Both the position numbers and the translations under genes were made by a program. From Phycisphaeraceae bacterium (GTDB lineage Bacteria > Planctomycetota > Phycisphaerae > Phycisphaerales > UBA1924), in contig CP075368.1 of the NCBI GenBank assembly GCA_019454185.1, positions 62,001-126,000 on the forward strand: a DNA stretch of 64,000 bases, given 5' to 3'. This document shows positions 52,820 to 60,656 of this stretch, one piece after another. Below the pieces are notes generated by a model, which had not been told where the DNA came from, searched no databases, and worked only from the letters and a program-made list of their open reading frames with translations. Numbering within the stretch: position 1 is the first letter of the stretch; the number at the start of each line of letters is the position of its first letter.

Positions 52820-55636
52820 ATGTCGGTGCACGAATCACGCATCCAGTTTCTCCTTGAGGAGATTCTCGGCTCCGATCTGACGGCCGAGGAAGCCTGCCGG
52901 GAGTACCCGGATCTATTGCCCGAAGTCAGAGAGCGACTCGCGCGGGCGCGGGCGATGGAAGACCACTTGGATGCCGTCATGCCGTCGGGGGACACTCGCG
53001 CTGGTCGACAAGCTCGGCAGGCACCGGCAAACGAGCTCCCGCAGTTGCCGGGGTATCACATCGAGGGCGTCGTCGGCACCGGAGGTATGGGGATTGTCTA
53101 CAGGGCACGCCATCTGAAGCTCAATCGCCACGTCGCGATCAAGATGCTGCTCGCAGGGGGATACGCCGGGCCGCTCGAACTTGAGCGATTCAGGCGCGAA
53201 GCGGAAGCTGTCGCTGCCCTCTGCCACCCGAACATTGTGCAGGTGTTCGATGCGGGGGAGTGTGACGGTCGCCCGTATTTCGTCATGGAGCTTGTCGAGC
53301 GAGGGAACCTCGCACAGCAACTCGACGGCCGCCCTCGCTCATCCCGAGAGGCGGCGGCCTCTATCTCGATCCTCGCGAGAGCCGTTCACGCCGCGCACGC
53401 CGGCGGCATCATGCACCGCGACCTCAAACCGGGAAACATCCTGGTGGCAACCGATGGCACCTTGAAGATCGCTGACTTTGGTCTGGCGCGGCGCTCGGAT
53501 TACCCGGGCCAGAGCACAGCGATCACCATCACGGGCACACATCTGGGCACACCGAGCTACATGGCGCCCGAGCAGGCCTTAGGAGCCGCCACCGAGTTCT
53601 GTCCCCTCATAGACATCTATGCTCTTGGAGCGATCCTCTACGAGCTGCTCACTGGGCGTCCCCCGTTCCGCGGCGAGACCGCAGCCGAAACACAGCGTCA
53701 GGTCATATCCGACGAGCCCGTTCCCCCGACCCACCTCAATCCCGCCGTGCCGCGCGACCTGCAGACCATCTGCCTCAAGTGCCTTCAGAAGGACCCGGCG
53801 CGGCGTTACGGCAGCGCGGCAGATCTCGCGAATGACATCGAACGCTTTGGTCGGGGCGATCCCATCCTCGCACGGCCGGTTGGCATCGCTGAGCGTTCCG
53901 TGAAATGGTGTCGGCGGCGGCCAACGGCGGCTGCAGCGATCGCGTTCTCAGTTGTCACGCTCGCGGCCATGATCGCGGGAGGAGTCTGGTTCCAACGCGT
54001 GGAGAACGCTCGTCACACTGAGCGTGTCGTCCGTCAGGTGAGCGCCCGCATTGCCATCGAATCGGAGTTGCCGCTGCTCGAGCGGCTGGTGCGGAGCCGT
54101 CAATGGGCCGAGGCAGCGGTGGTGCTCAGTACCGCACGCTCTCACCTCAAGGATGCCGAGTCGCCGGAGCTCGAGTCGCGTCTGGCGTTGGCCGCGGAGG
54201 AGTTCGAAGTTGCTCGCGAACTGGACCGAATCCGAGAGAGCTTCCCGGAGCCCGCCACCGTCGGATACACCTTCTTTCCTGCGCGCGACGCGTATACGAG
54301 CGCTTTCATAAGGATCGGCATCGGGCGTGAAGTCGACCCGACGACGGCCGCGACCCGAGTACGCGCGTCGCCACTGCGCGATGTCCTCCTGCCGGCGCTG
54401 GACCACGCCGCGTTCATCGAGCTTTTCAGCAGCTCCGACGATGAGTTGCGGCGACTGCTCGCGGTTGCGCAAGCGGCCGCATCCGACCCGTGGCAGGATC
54501 GCTTTCACGACCTTGCGACGTGGCACGACCTGACGAGTCTCCAGCAGCTCGTGCGGGACGCTCCGACCGCGGTCCCCGCGCCGCCTGTGCATCAACTCGT
54601 CATCGTCGGTCTTCGGCTCAGCGATCTTGGCTCCAATGACGCGACCATCGAGATCCTGCGCGACGCTCAGTTGCGCGATCCGGCGGACTTCTGGGTGAAC
54701 CTTGAACTAGGCAACTCGCTTCGGCGGGCTGAGCGATATGAGGAGGCGATCCAGTTCTACCGGACAGCCGTCTCGCTCCGGCCAACGCACTACGCCGCAT
54801 GGACGACACTAGGGTGGACTCTCATCCACCACGGCGCCCCGGAAGCGGCCATCGGACCACTCCGCAAAGCTGTGGCGCTTCAACCCAAGTATGTGAGGAG
54901 CTGGGTGAGCCTGGTGCTCGCGCTGGCGAACTGCGGCCGGTTGGACGAGGCTCAGCAAGTGAGCCGCGAGGCGCTCGCGGCCATTCCCGGCGATACCGAA
55001 ATTGCCTCATATCAGGACTGGCTTCACTTCGGTCAGGCCCGTTCCGCGGCCGGGCGGCGCGACTGGTGCAGTGCCGCGGAGCACTACGCTCAAGCTATAG
55101 CTGGTCTCTATGCCAGCGCGGGCGAGGCGTGGTTCGAGCTTGCCGCGGTTCTGATTCTGGCGGGAGACGTGGCTTCGTACCGCGACGTGTGCCGCTCGAT
55201 GCTGGAGCGGTGCGAGCCGTTGGAGCTACGGAAGTACCTCGTCGCAAGGGCCTTCACCCTCGGGGCGATGAGTGAGGACGAACTGGCGATTGCATCACAT
55301 ATCGGTCGTGTCGGGATTGAGGGCTCTCTGCAGTCACACTGGGCCTTGACGCTGCGCGGCGCGTTGCTCTGCCGCGAGGGCCGACCGGGCGATGCCGTGC
55401 CGGTCTTTATGCAGAGCATCCAGATCGACTCGGACCCTGTGAGAGCTGTCATCAACTGGGTGTGGTTGGCACGGGCGCACGTGAGCCTCGGCCAGCGCGA
55501 TGAGGCGAGGCAGTGGCTCGCCAAGGCCGCCGACTGGCTCGACCAGAGCGAGGGCATGCCCGAGCGGATGCATCTTCACAACTGGCTTGAAGCCCAGATC
55601 CTGCGTCGCGAAGTAGAGCACGATCTCGCACAATGA
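52820..55636 (+). CDS. Ser/Thr protein kinase with TPR repeats
   Basis: A 938-residue transmembrane kinase. An N-terminal segment of about 75 residues (FLLEEILGSDLTAEEACREY, PDLLPEVRERL) is of a type common before planctomycete kinase domains. The kinase domain covers about 80-345: GTGGMGIVY loop at 86-94, Lys108, HRDLKPGN with Asp201, DFGLA with Asp219, MAPEQ. A transmembrane helix follows (AIAFSVVTLAAMIAGGVWF). The outer part carries TPRs, for example FWVNLELGNSLRRAERYEEA and AWTTLGWTLIHHGAPEAAIG. It is 21 nt after the ECF sigma gene and probably controls it. No N-terminal H-x3-C-x2-C is present, unlike the 39-kb kinase. Confidence 0.93.
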   Translation: MSVHESRIQFLLEEILGSDLTAEEACREYPDLLPEVRERLARARAMEDHLDAVMPSGDTRAGRQARQAPANELPQLPGYHIEGVVGTGGMGIVYRARHLKLNRHVAIKMLLAGGYAGPLELERFRREAEAVAALCHPNIVQVFDAGECDGRPYFVMELVERGNLAQQLDGRPRSSREAAASISILARAVHAAHAGGIMHRDLKPGNILVATDGTLKIADFGLARRSDYPGQSTAITITGTHLGTPSYMAPEQALGAATEFCPLIDIYALGAILYELLTGRPPFRGETAAETQRQVISDEPVPPTHLNPAVPRDLQTICLKCLQKDPARRYGSAADLANDIERFGRGDPILARPVGIAERSVKWCRRRPTAAAAIAFSVVTLAAMIAGGVWFQRVENARHTERVVRQVSARIAIESELPLLERLVRSRQWAEAAVVLSTARSHLKDAESPELESRLALAAEEFEVARELDRIRESFPEPATVGYTFFPARDAYTSAFIRIGIGREVDPTTAATRVRASPLRDVLLPALDHAAFIELFSSSDDELRRLLAVAQAAASDPWQDRFHDLATWHDLTSLQQLVRDAPTAVPAPPVHQLVIVGLRLSDLGSNDATIEILRDAQLRDPADFWVNLELGNSLRRAERYEEAIQFYRTAVSLRPTHYAAWTTLGWTLIHHGAPEAAIGPLRKAVALQPKYVRSWVSLVLALANCGRLDEAQQVSREALAAIPGDTEIASYQDWLHFGQARSAAGRRDWCSAAEHYAQAIAGLYASAGEAWFELAAVLILAGDVASYRDVCRSMLERCEPLELRKYLVARAFTLGAMSEDELAIASHIGRVGIEGSLQSHWALTLRGALLCREGRPGDAVPVFMQSIQIDSDPVRAVINWVWLARAHVSLGQRDEARQWLAKAADWLDQSEGMPERMHLHNWLEAQILRREVEHDLAQ

Positions 55637-55658
55637 CGAGGTCCGAGTTTCGGCACGC

Positions 55659-55973
55659 GTGCGTCAGTTCGATGATTCCACTTTGCCGAATGCGTCACGA
55701 CTCGTCCCGGACCCACCCCGGACTGCCCCCCGAGTGGCGCGGGCGAACCGATCTGGAGGCCTTGTGAAGGTCGTATCGGGTCAGCACGGCATCCACCGCA
55801 GCCGCGTCCATCATCTGCTGCACCTGACGCGGCTCTCACCCGCCGCGATCCGTGCCGCGCTCACCGGCACGCTCAGCCCGCGGATCGCGCTCGAGGACCT
55901 GCACGACGCGGCGGACTCGCTCGACTGGTCGCTGCAGGCGGTTCGACTGGGCCTGCCAACGCACGGCAGCTGA
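55659..55973 (+). pseudogene. Recombinase-like C-terminal remnant, copy 2
   Basis: An open frame of 104 codons. Its 55798-55952 part is nearly identical to 33841-33995 and reads HRSRVHHLLHLTRLSPAAIR and LSPRIALEDLHDAADSLDWS. The upstream part RTAPRVARANRSGGLVKVVS resembles the segment that precedes the helix-turn-helix in the tails of serine recombinases. No catalytic domain is present. It may be a truncated gene; a ParB-like HTH is the alternative reading. Confidence 0.5.
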
Positions 55974-56078
55974 GCGGCCCCAACTCACGACATCACCACC
56001 CGCCCGACACGCCAGCATCCCGTCTCACGCCAGTTGCGTGAGAACTCATGCGCCTCGGCTCCAGAAGCATCGCGGTTC

Positions 56079-56265
56079 CGGCCCGAGACACTGCATGCCT
56101 CCGTGCCCGAGCCGCGGCTCACGCGAAAGTGGGCGACTCAGAACAATCGGAGCTCGCTATGCGGCCCGAGACACTGCATGCCTCCGTGCCCGAGCCGCGG
56201 CTCACGCGAAAGTGGGCGACTCAGAACAATCGGAGCGCGCACCGCGGCCCGAGACACTGCCAAAC
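56079..56265 (+). repeat. 83-bp tandem repeat, 2.2 copies
   Basis: Units start at 56079, 56162 and 56245 (exact 83-bp period). Each begins CGGCCCGAGACACTGC; the first two are nearly identical and the third is cut after about 20 bp and continues like the single-copy version at 44996. Confidence 0.8.
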
Positions 56266-56536
56266 TCGCCGACTCAGAATCCGGTCCCCAAAGAGGCGGA
56301 ACCGGCGCGACATTCTGGGTTCTGAGAATCCGGCCTCGCGGGAATCTCGCGAACGTCCGCGAGGAACTGGCCGCGGATCCGCAGCGACGGAGTCACGGCC
56401 CGGAGAGTCCGGGTTTGGAACGGGGAGAGCGCCGGCGTGTCAGAATCGGCCTGTGTTTGAACTGGTCCTGCCGGAGTCGCAGATCGTGCGAGACTCGGCG
56501 CGAAGACAAAGTGGATTCGGACCCCGGTTGGGCGAT

Positions 56537-56664
56537 CAGAGACCGATCAACAACGTCCAGATTGGCACAAACTGGCAGGAAATGGCAACTCAGGGGAGTT
56601 GCAGAGTGTGATGAAATGTCCAGAAATGTCGGGATCGGTGGGGTGGAGGGTGGCAGATTTGTCA
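56537..56664 (+). repeat. Three-copy intergenic repeat, copy iii
   Basis: GCACAAACTGGCAGGAAATG, GTTGCAGAGTGTGATGAAAT, GAAATGTCGGGATCGGTGGG and GGCAGATTTGTCATG. It is closest to copy i over its left half (GACCGAT...) and to copy ii at its right end. Confidence 0.7.
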
Positions 56665-56943
56665 TGTGTGTCTACGCACAAAAGGCGCATAAAGGGTTGT
56701 CATAAAGCAGGTTACAGCACGATCGATCTGCAATGCAAGACACGATACAGGTGGAGAAGTGCGGCACGGCCACGAGATACATGGGAACCTGCGGCCGCTC
56801 AGGCCTTGGCACACACCCATGCCACCACTCATGGCGTTGCCGTTTCGCCTTCTAGGCATTTGGTCCGTCGAATGGGATTCCGAGTGAACCTCGCTCGCAC
56901 GATACAAATGAAAGGGCTGGTGTCATTCGGTTCCCGGCAACGA

Positions 56944-57099
56944 TCAGCCGACGCGTCGAAAGAAAGATCGGAAGCCCCGCCCCAGAGCGCGCAGGGCCAG
57001 AAAGGTGAGCACCGCATTGACCGAAACGCCGTATGTCGCGCCCGTAGCGAATGGGTACCACCGGAACGGTGGTCCGCAGGTATCGTGTGCTGGGAACAC
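56944..57099 (-). CDS. Possible 51-residue membrane protein after copA
   Basis: An open frame on the minus strand 21 nt after the copA stop. It reads VFPAHDTCGPPFRWYPFATG then ATYGVSVNAVLTFLALRALG and ends FFRRVG. One hydrophobic helix with basic flanks makes it plausible as a small membrane protein or as the tail of a lost gene. The start (GTG) is uncertain, with no clear ribosome binding site. Confidence 0.35.
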   Translation of the reverse strand: MFPAHDTCGPPFRWYPFATGATYGVSVNAVLTFLALRALGRGFRSFFRRVG

Positions 57100-57120
57100 G
57101 CTTTCGTTCGACGACGGTCG

Positions 57121-59622
57121 CTACCGGACACGCTTGAGTCGAAGGCTGTTCAGCACCACACTCACGCTGCTGAAGGCCATCGCAGCGCTCGCGATCATCG
57201 GCGAGAGCAACCACCCGGTAAGCGGATAGAGCACGCCCGCCGCGACGGGGATGCCCACCACGTTGTAGATGAACGCCCAGAAGAGGTTCTGACGAATCGT
57301 CCGCATCGTCGCGTGCGAGAGGGCGATCGCCTGCGGCACCGCGCGGAGATCGCCCCGCATGAGCGTGATGTCCGCCGACTCCATCGCGACGTCCGTCCCC
57401 GTACCGACAGCGAGCCCGACGTCCGCCCGCGCGAGCGCCGGCGCATCGTTGATGCCGTCGCCCACCATGCCCACGACATGGCCCTCCTCCTGCAGCGATC
57501 GAACCTTGTCGGCCTTGTCCTTCGGCAGCACCTCGGCAAAGACCTGATCGACCCCCACCTGCGACGCCACGGCCTCCGCCGTGAGCCGGTTGTCGCCGGT
57601 CATCATCACCACCCGCAGCCCCAGCCCGCGCATCGTCTCGACCGCCTCCTTTGACTCCGGCCGGATCGTGTCAGCGACAGCCACGATCCCCGCCTCACGC
57701 CCATCGATCGCAACAAACATCGGCGTGCGCCCCATCGCCGCCAGTTCCGCGCCCTTGTCCGCGAGGGTGATCGCGATACCGCGCTGTTCGAGCAGCGCCG
57801 CCTTGCCCACGAGCAGCCGCTTCCCATCCACGCTCGCCTCGACACCATGCCCGACGATCGCGCCAAACTCCGTGGGCTCGACCAGTCGCGCGCCCCGGGC
57901 AGTCGCCTCGCGCACGATCGCCGCGGCGAGCGGGTGCTCGCTGTGACGCTCCGCCGAGGCCGCCAGCCGCAGAAGTTCCTCAGCGTCAACGCCCGAGTTC
58001 GCGGCAGGGACGACATCCGTCACCGCGGGCCTCCCGTGTGTGATCGTCCCCGTCTTATCGAACACGATCGCGGTCAGTTTGTGCGCAGTCTCCAGGGCTT
58101 CGCCGTCCTTGATGAGGATGCCTTGCTCGGCCCCGCGTCCCGTGCCGACCACGATCGCCGTTGGCGTTGCCAATCCGAGCGCGCACGGGCACGCGATGAT
58201 GAGCACCGACACCGCCGTGACCAGAGCCATGCTCAACCGGGAGTCTGGTGGCGACACGTACCACCACACGATGAAGGTCGCCAGAGCGATGCCGATCACG
58301 ATGGGCACGAAGACGCCGCTGATCCTGTCGGCAAGGCGGGCGATCGGGGCCTTGCTCCCCTGGGCCTCCTGCACCAGCCGCACGATCTGCTGGAGTGCGG
58401 AGTCGGCCCCCACCTTGGTCGCGATGAGCCGCAGGGCTCCGGTCGTGTTCATCGTCGCGCCAAAAACGCTGTCGCCGGCCTTCTTCTCGATGGGCAAGCT
58501 CTCGCCGGTCAGCATCGACTCATCGACCGCCGACTGCCCGCTCTCGACCGTGCCGTCCACGGGGATCTTCTCGCCGGGCCGCACCAGCACGCGGTCACCG
58601 ACCACAACGGCCTCGATCGGCACGTCGCCCTCGACGCCGTCCCGCAGCACCCGGGCGGTCTTGGGTTGCAGGCCGATCAGCCGCTTGATCGCTGCGGTGG
58701 TTCGGCCGGAGGCCCGGGCCTCGAAGTACTTGCCCAGAAGGATGAGCACGATGATGACCGCGGCGGCTTCGAAATAGACGGGCACCATGTGCGTCCCGCC
58801 CGTTACGTCTGCGGCGTGCGCAACGTGTGCCGCTCCGCCCGCCCCCGCAGCGCCGCCCGCCACACCCGCGAAGAACGACGGCCAGACCGTCGCCGCCAGC
58901 GAGTAGACGTACGCCGCGCCCGTGCCCATCGCGACCAGCGTGTCCATGTTCGCGCTGAAATGCCGGAGACCCTTCCAGGCCGAGCGGAAGAACTGCCACC
59001 CGCACCAGAAGAGCACGGGCGTGGTCAGCGCGAGCTGGAGCCAGTTGATCCAGGGAACATTGAACGCGTCGATCGTGCCGTGCGACATCGCGATGACAAG
59101 CACCGGCAGCGAAAGGGTCGCCCCAACGATGATCTTGACCAGCAGGCGCTGTGCCTCGGCCTCGCCCACGCTCATGTGGGCCGAATGGTCGTCTCCGCCA
59201 GCCGCCGCATGCTGCCCGTGGGCGTGTGGCCGAAGCCGTGTCGAGTCCGTCTCGCGCAACATCGCCGCGTGATCGTGGCCGCTCTGTCCATGCGGTGCTC
59301 GAGGGCCGGCAGATCGGGCCGCGGGCACGATCGCCCTGTACCCGATGTCGTCCACGGCCTTGGCCAGGGCCTCCGGGCCGGTAGCCACCGGATCGAACTT
59401 CACCGTTGCGACCTTGGTGGCGAAGTTGACACTCGCGGAGGTGACGCCGGGCTGCTTGGCCAGGCGTTTCTCGATGCGCATGGCGCACGAGGCGCACGTC
59501 ATGCCCTCGATCGGCAGATCGCACCGCTCCGACACGGGCTGCCAAGGGTGCGATGGCGTGGAGCCGTGCGAGGTATCGCCGTGCGCGGGCGCGCGGTCAT
59601 CGCCAGCGTTCTTGGTAGTCAT
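57121..59622 (-). CDS. copA: Copper-translocating P-type ATPase
   Basis: An 833-residue P1B ATPase that pumps Cu(I) out of the cytoplasm. One HMA domain has GMTCASC with Cys43 and Cys46. A His-rich linker follows ([30 protein letters not shown]). The membrane metal site is [14 protein letters not shown] (CPC), the phosphorylation site [10 protein letters not shown], the nucleotide motif ERHSEHPLA (HP locus), and [16 protein letters not shown]. All key residues are intact. The start at 59622 is preceded by AAGGG. It lies 42 nt after csoR and is the last recognised gene of the copZ-like/csoR/copA operon. Confidence 0.96.
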   Translation of the reverse strand: MTTKNAGDDRAPAHGDTSHGSTPSHPWQPVSERCDLPIEGMTCASCAMRIEKRLAKQPGVTSASVNFATKVATVKFDPVATGPEALAKAVDDIGYRAIVPAARSAGPRAPHGQSGHDHAAMLRETDSTRLRPHAHGQHAAAGGDDHSAHMSVGEAEAQRLLVKIIVGATLSLPVLVIAMSHGTIDAFNVPWINWLQLALTTPVLFWCGWQFFRSAWKGLRHFSANMDTLVAMGTGAAYVYSLAATVWPSFFAGVAGGAAGAGGAAHVAHAADVTGGTHMVPVYFEAAAVIIVLILLGKYFEARASGRTTAAIKRLIGLQPKTARVLRDGVEGDVPIEAVVVGDRVLVRPGEKIPVDGTVESGQSAVDESMLTGESLPIEKKAGDSVFGATMNTTGALRLIATKVGADSALQQIVRLVQEAQGSKAPIARLADRISGVFVPIVIGIALATFIVWWYVSPPDSRLSMALVTAVSVLIIACPCALGLATPTAIVVGTGRGAEQGILIKDGEALETAHKLTAIVFDKTGTITHGRPAVTDVVPAANSGVDAEELLRLAASAERHSEHPLAAAIVREATARGARLVEPTEFGAIVGHGVEASVDGKRLLVGKAALLEQRGIAITLADKGAELAAMGRTPMFVAIDGREAGIVAVADTIRPESKEAVETMRGLGLRVVMMTGDNRLTAEAVASQVGVDQVFAEVLPKDKADKVRSLQEEGHVVGMVGDGINDAPALARADVGLAVGTGTDVAMESADITLMRGDLRAVPQAIALSHATMRTIRQNLFWAFIYNVVGIPVAAGVLYPLTGWLLSPMIASAAMAFSSVSVVLNSLRLKRVR

Positions 59623-59664
59623 GGCTCTTGCCCTTGTGCGTTGACGCGTGGCGCACCGTCGCGC

Positions 59665-60117
59665 TCAACGTGCGATCCTTCCGACCAGTTCAATCAGCTC
59701 CTCGACCATCGCGTCCTGCTGTTGCTTGTCGCCGTGCATGGCGCGGCTGGCGCAGTGCCCGAGGTGGTTCCTCAGCAGGTTCTTCGCCACGGATCGCAGC
59801 GACTCCTGCACCGCCGCGCACTGCTGGATGATGTCCGCGCAGTAGCGGTCCTCCTCGATCATCGCGGCGATGCCGCGGACCTGGCCCTCGATGCGCCTGA
59901 GGTGCCGGAGGTTGGCGGCCTTGAGACCGGCGTCGACGCCCGCGGCGTGCGCGCCGGGGCCGAACCCATCCAGCGTCGATGCTGTCACGTCTGTCGCCGC
60001 GCAGCCGCAGCAAGCGGCGGCCTTCGCGCCGGTCCCCGAAGCGCCGTCAGCAACGTGTCCGTTGCGGGATGGGCTCGCAGTCTCGCTCTTCGATCCGGAC
60101 TTCTTGCGTCTCTTCAT
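59665..60117 (-). CDS. csoR: CsoR-type copper-sensing repressor
   Basis: A 150-residue metal-sensitive repressor of the CsoR/RcnR family. The all-helical core begins near 66 (LKAANLRHLRRIEGQVRGIA). Copper ligands fit Cys93, His118 and Cys122 (RYCADI; NHLGHC). A non-conserved N-terminal extension of about 60 residues carries a Cys cluster (CCGC at 36-39), which is unusual and may bind metal as well. AAGGAT lies upstream of ATG 60117. It lies 54 nt after the HMA chaperone gene. It probably binds the operator at 60506-60522 and is released by Cu(I). Confidence 0.92.
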   Translation of the reverse strand: MKRRKKSGSKSETASPSRNGHVADGASGTGAKAAACCGCAATDVTASTLDGFGPGAHAAGVDAGLKAANLRHLRRIEGQVRGIAAMIEEDRYCADIIQQCAAVQESLRSVAKNLLRNHLGHCASRAMHGDKQQQDAMVEELIELVGRIAR

Positions 60118-60171
60118 GACTGATCATCCTTCAGACAAAGACCCTCACAGGGACCCGGCGCATGCGCTCAC

Positions 60172-60486
60172 TCAACCACAGCAGCCACGCCGGATGTTGC
60201 CGGGATTGCCCGAGTCACAGCACGCACTTTGGGTGGCCGTGCCATTTGAGGGGCTGGTCTCCCTGATTCGCACCGGATATCCCGCCTCCTCGACGGCCGC
60301 CAGTGCCGCCGCGACGCTCAGCCCATCGGGGGCTTCGATCTCCGCGTTGCCCACGGCGACCGAGCGGACAGTGACGCCGGGAACCCGTCCGAGCGCTCCG
60401 GAGACCGCCCGGACGCAGTGGCCGCAGCTCATGTCGTCGATGGCGAGGGTGTATCGAGCCGGCTGAGATTGGGTCGTCGTGGTCAT
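60172..60486 (-). CDS. HMA-domain copper chaperone
   Basis: A 104-residue protein with one HMA fold: RYTLAIDDMSCGHCVRAVSG with Cys21 and Cys24, then GVTVRSVAVGNAEIEAPDG. The C-terminus adds a second Cys-rich patch (SACCDSG and RRGCCG), unusual for CopZ and possibly an extra metal site. It would carry Cu(I) to CopA or CsoR. The start at 60486 is the ATG after the promoter at 60503-60531. First gene of the copper operon. Confidence 0.88.
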   Translation of the reverse strand: MTTTTQSQPARYTLAIDDMSCGHCVRAVSGALGRVPGVTVRSVAVGNAEIEAPDGLSVAAALAAVEEAGYPVRIRETSPSNGTATQSACCDSGNPGNIRRGCCG

Positions 60487-60502
60487 GTGAAGCACCTGTT
60501 CA

Positions 60503-60531
60503 AATATACTCCCCCAGAGTATGTGATACAA
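60503..60531 (-). promoter_or_regulatory. Copper operon promoter with CsoR-like operator
   Basis: On the minus strand: -35 TTGTAT (60526-60531), 17-bp spacer, -10 TATATT (60503-60508). The spacer holds an inverted repeat ATACTC-TGGGG-GAGTAT (60506-60522) of the type bound by CsoR. The repressor would cover the -10 and spacer. Transcription would start near 60497, 11 nt before the chaperone ATG. Confidence 0.75.
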
Positions 60532-60656
60532 CTCTGATGCTCTCGTTCTTCCGACGTTTCACCGATTCGCTCATCCCAGCGCCCTTCGATGGACGCGTTC
60601 ACATGCCGAACGACATCGAGTTCTCGGCCGGCGGGCGTCCCTCGGCGCCGCGGATG

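Larger units (their letters stand above)
55972..56664 (+). repeat. Composite intergenic repeat region, longer copy
   Basis: The homologue of 44890-45273, longer because of the 83-bp tandem repeat near its start and a further 150-bp insert before copy iii. Shared words include ACTCACGACATCA, GCGCCTCGGCTCCAGAAGCA, GACTCAGAATCCGG and CTGGGTTCTGAGAATC. Confidence 0.65.
55637..57120. other. Gene-poor region of remnants and repeats
   Basis: This 1.5-kb gap holds the second recombinase-like remnant, an 83-bp tandem repeat, the long copy of the composite intergenic repeat and copy iii of the three-copy repeat. From 56670 to 56940 nothing is recognised. A possible small ORF follows copA at 56944-57099. 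Confidence 0.6.
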
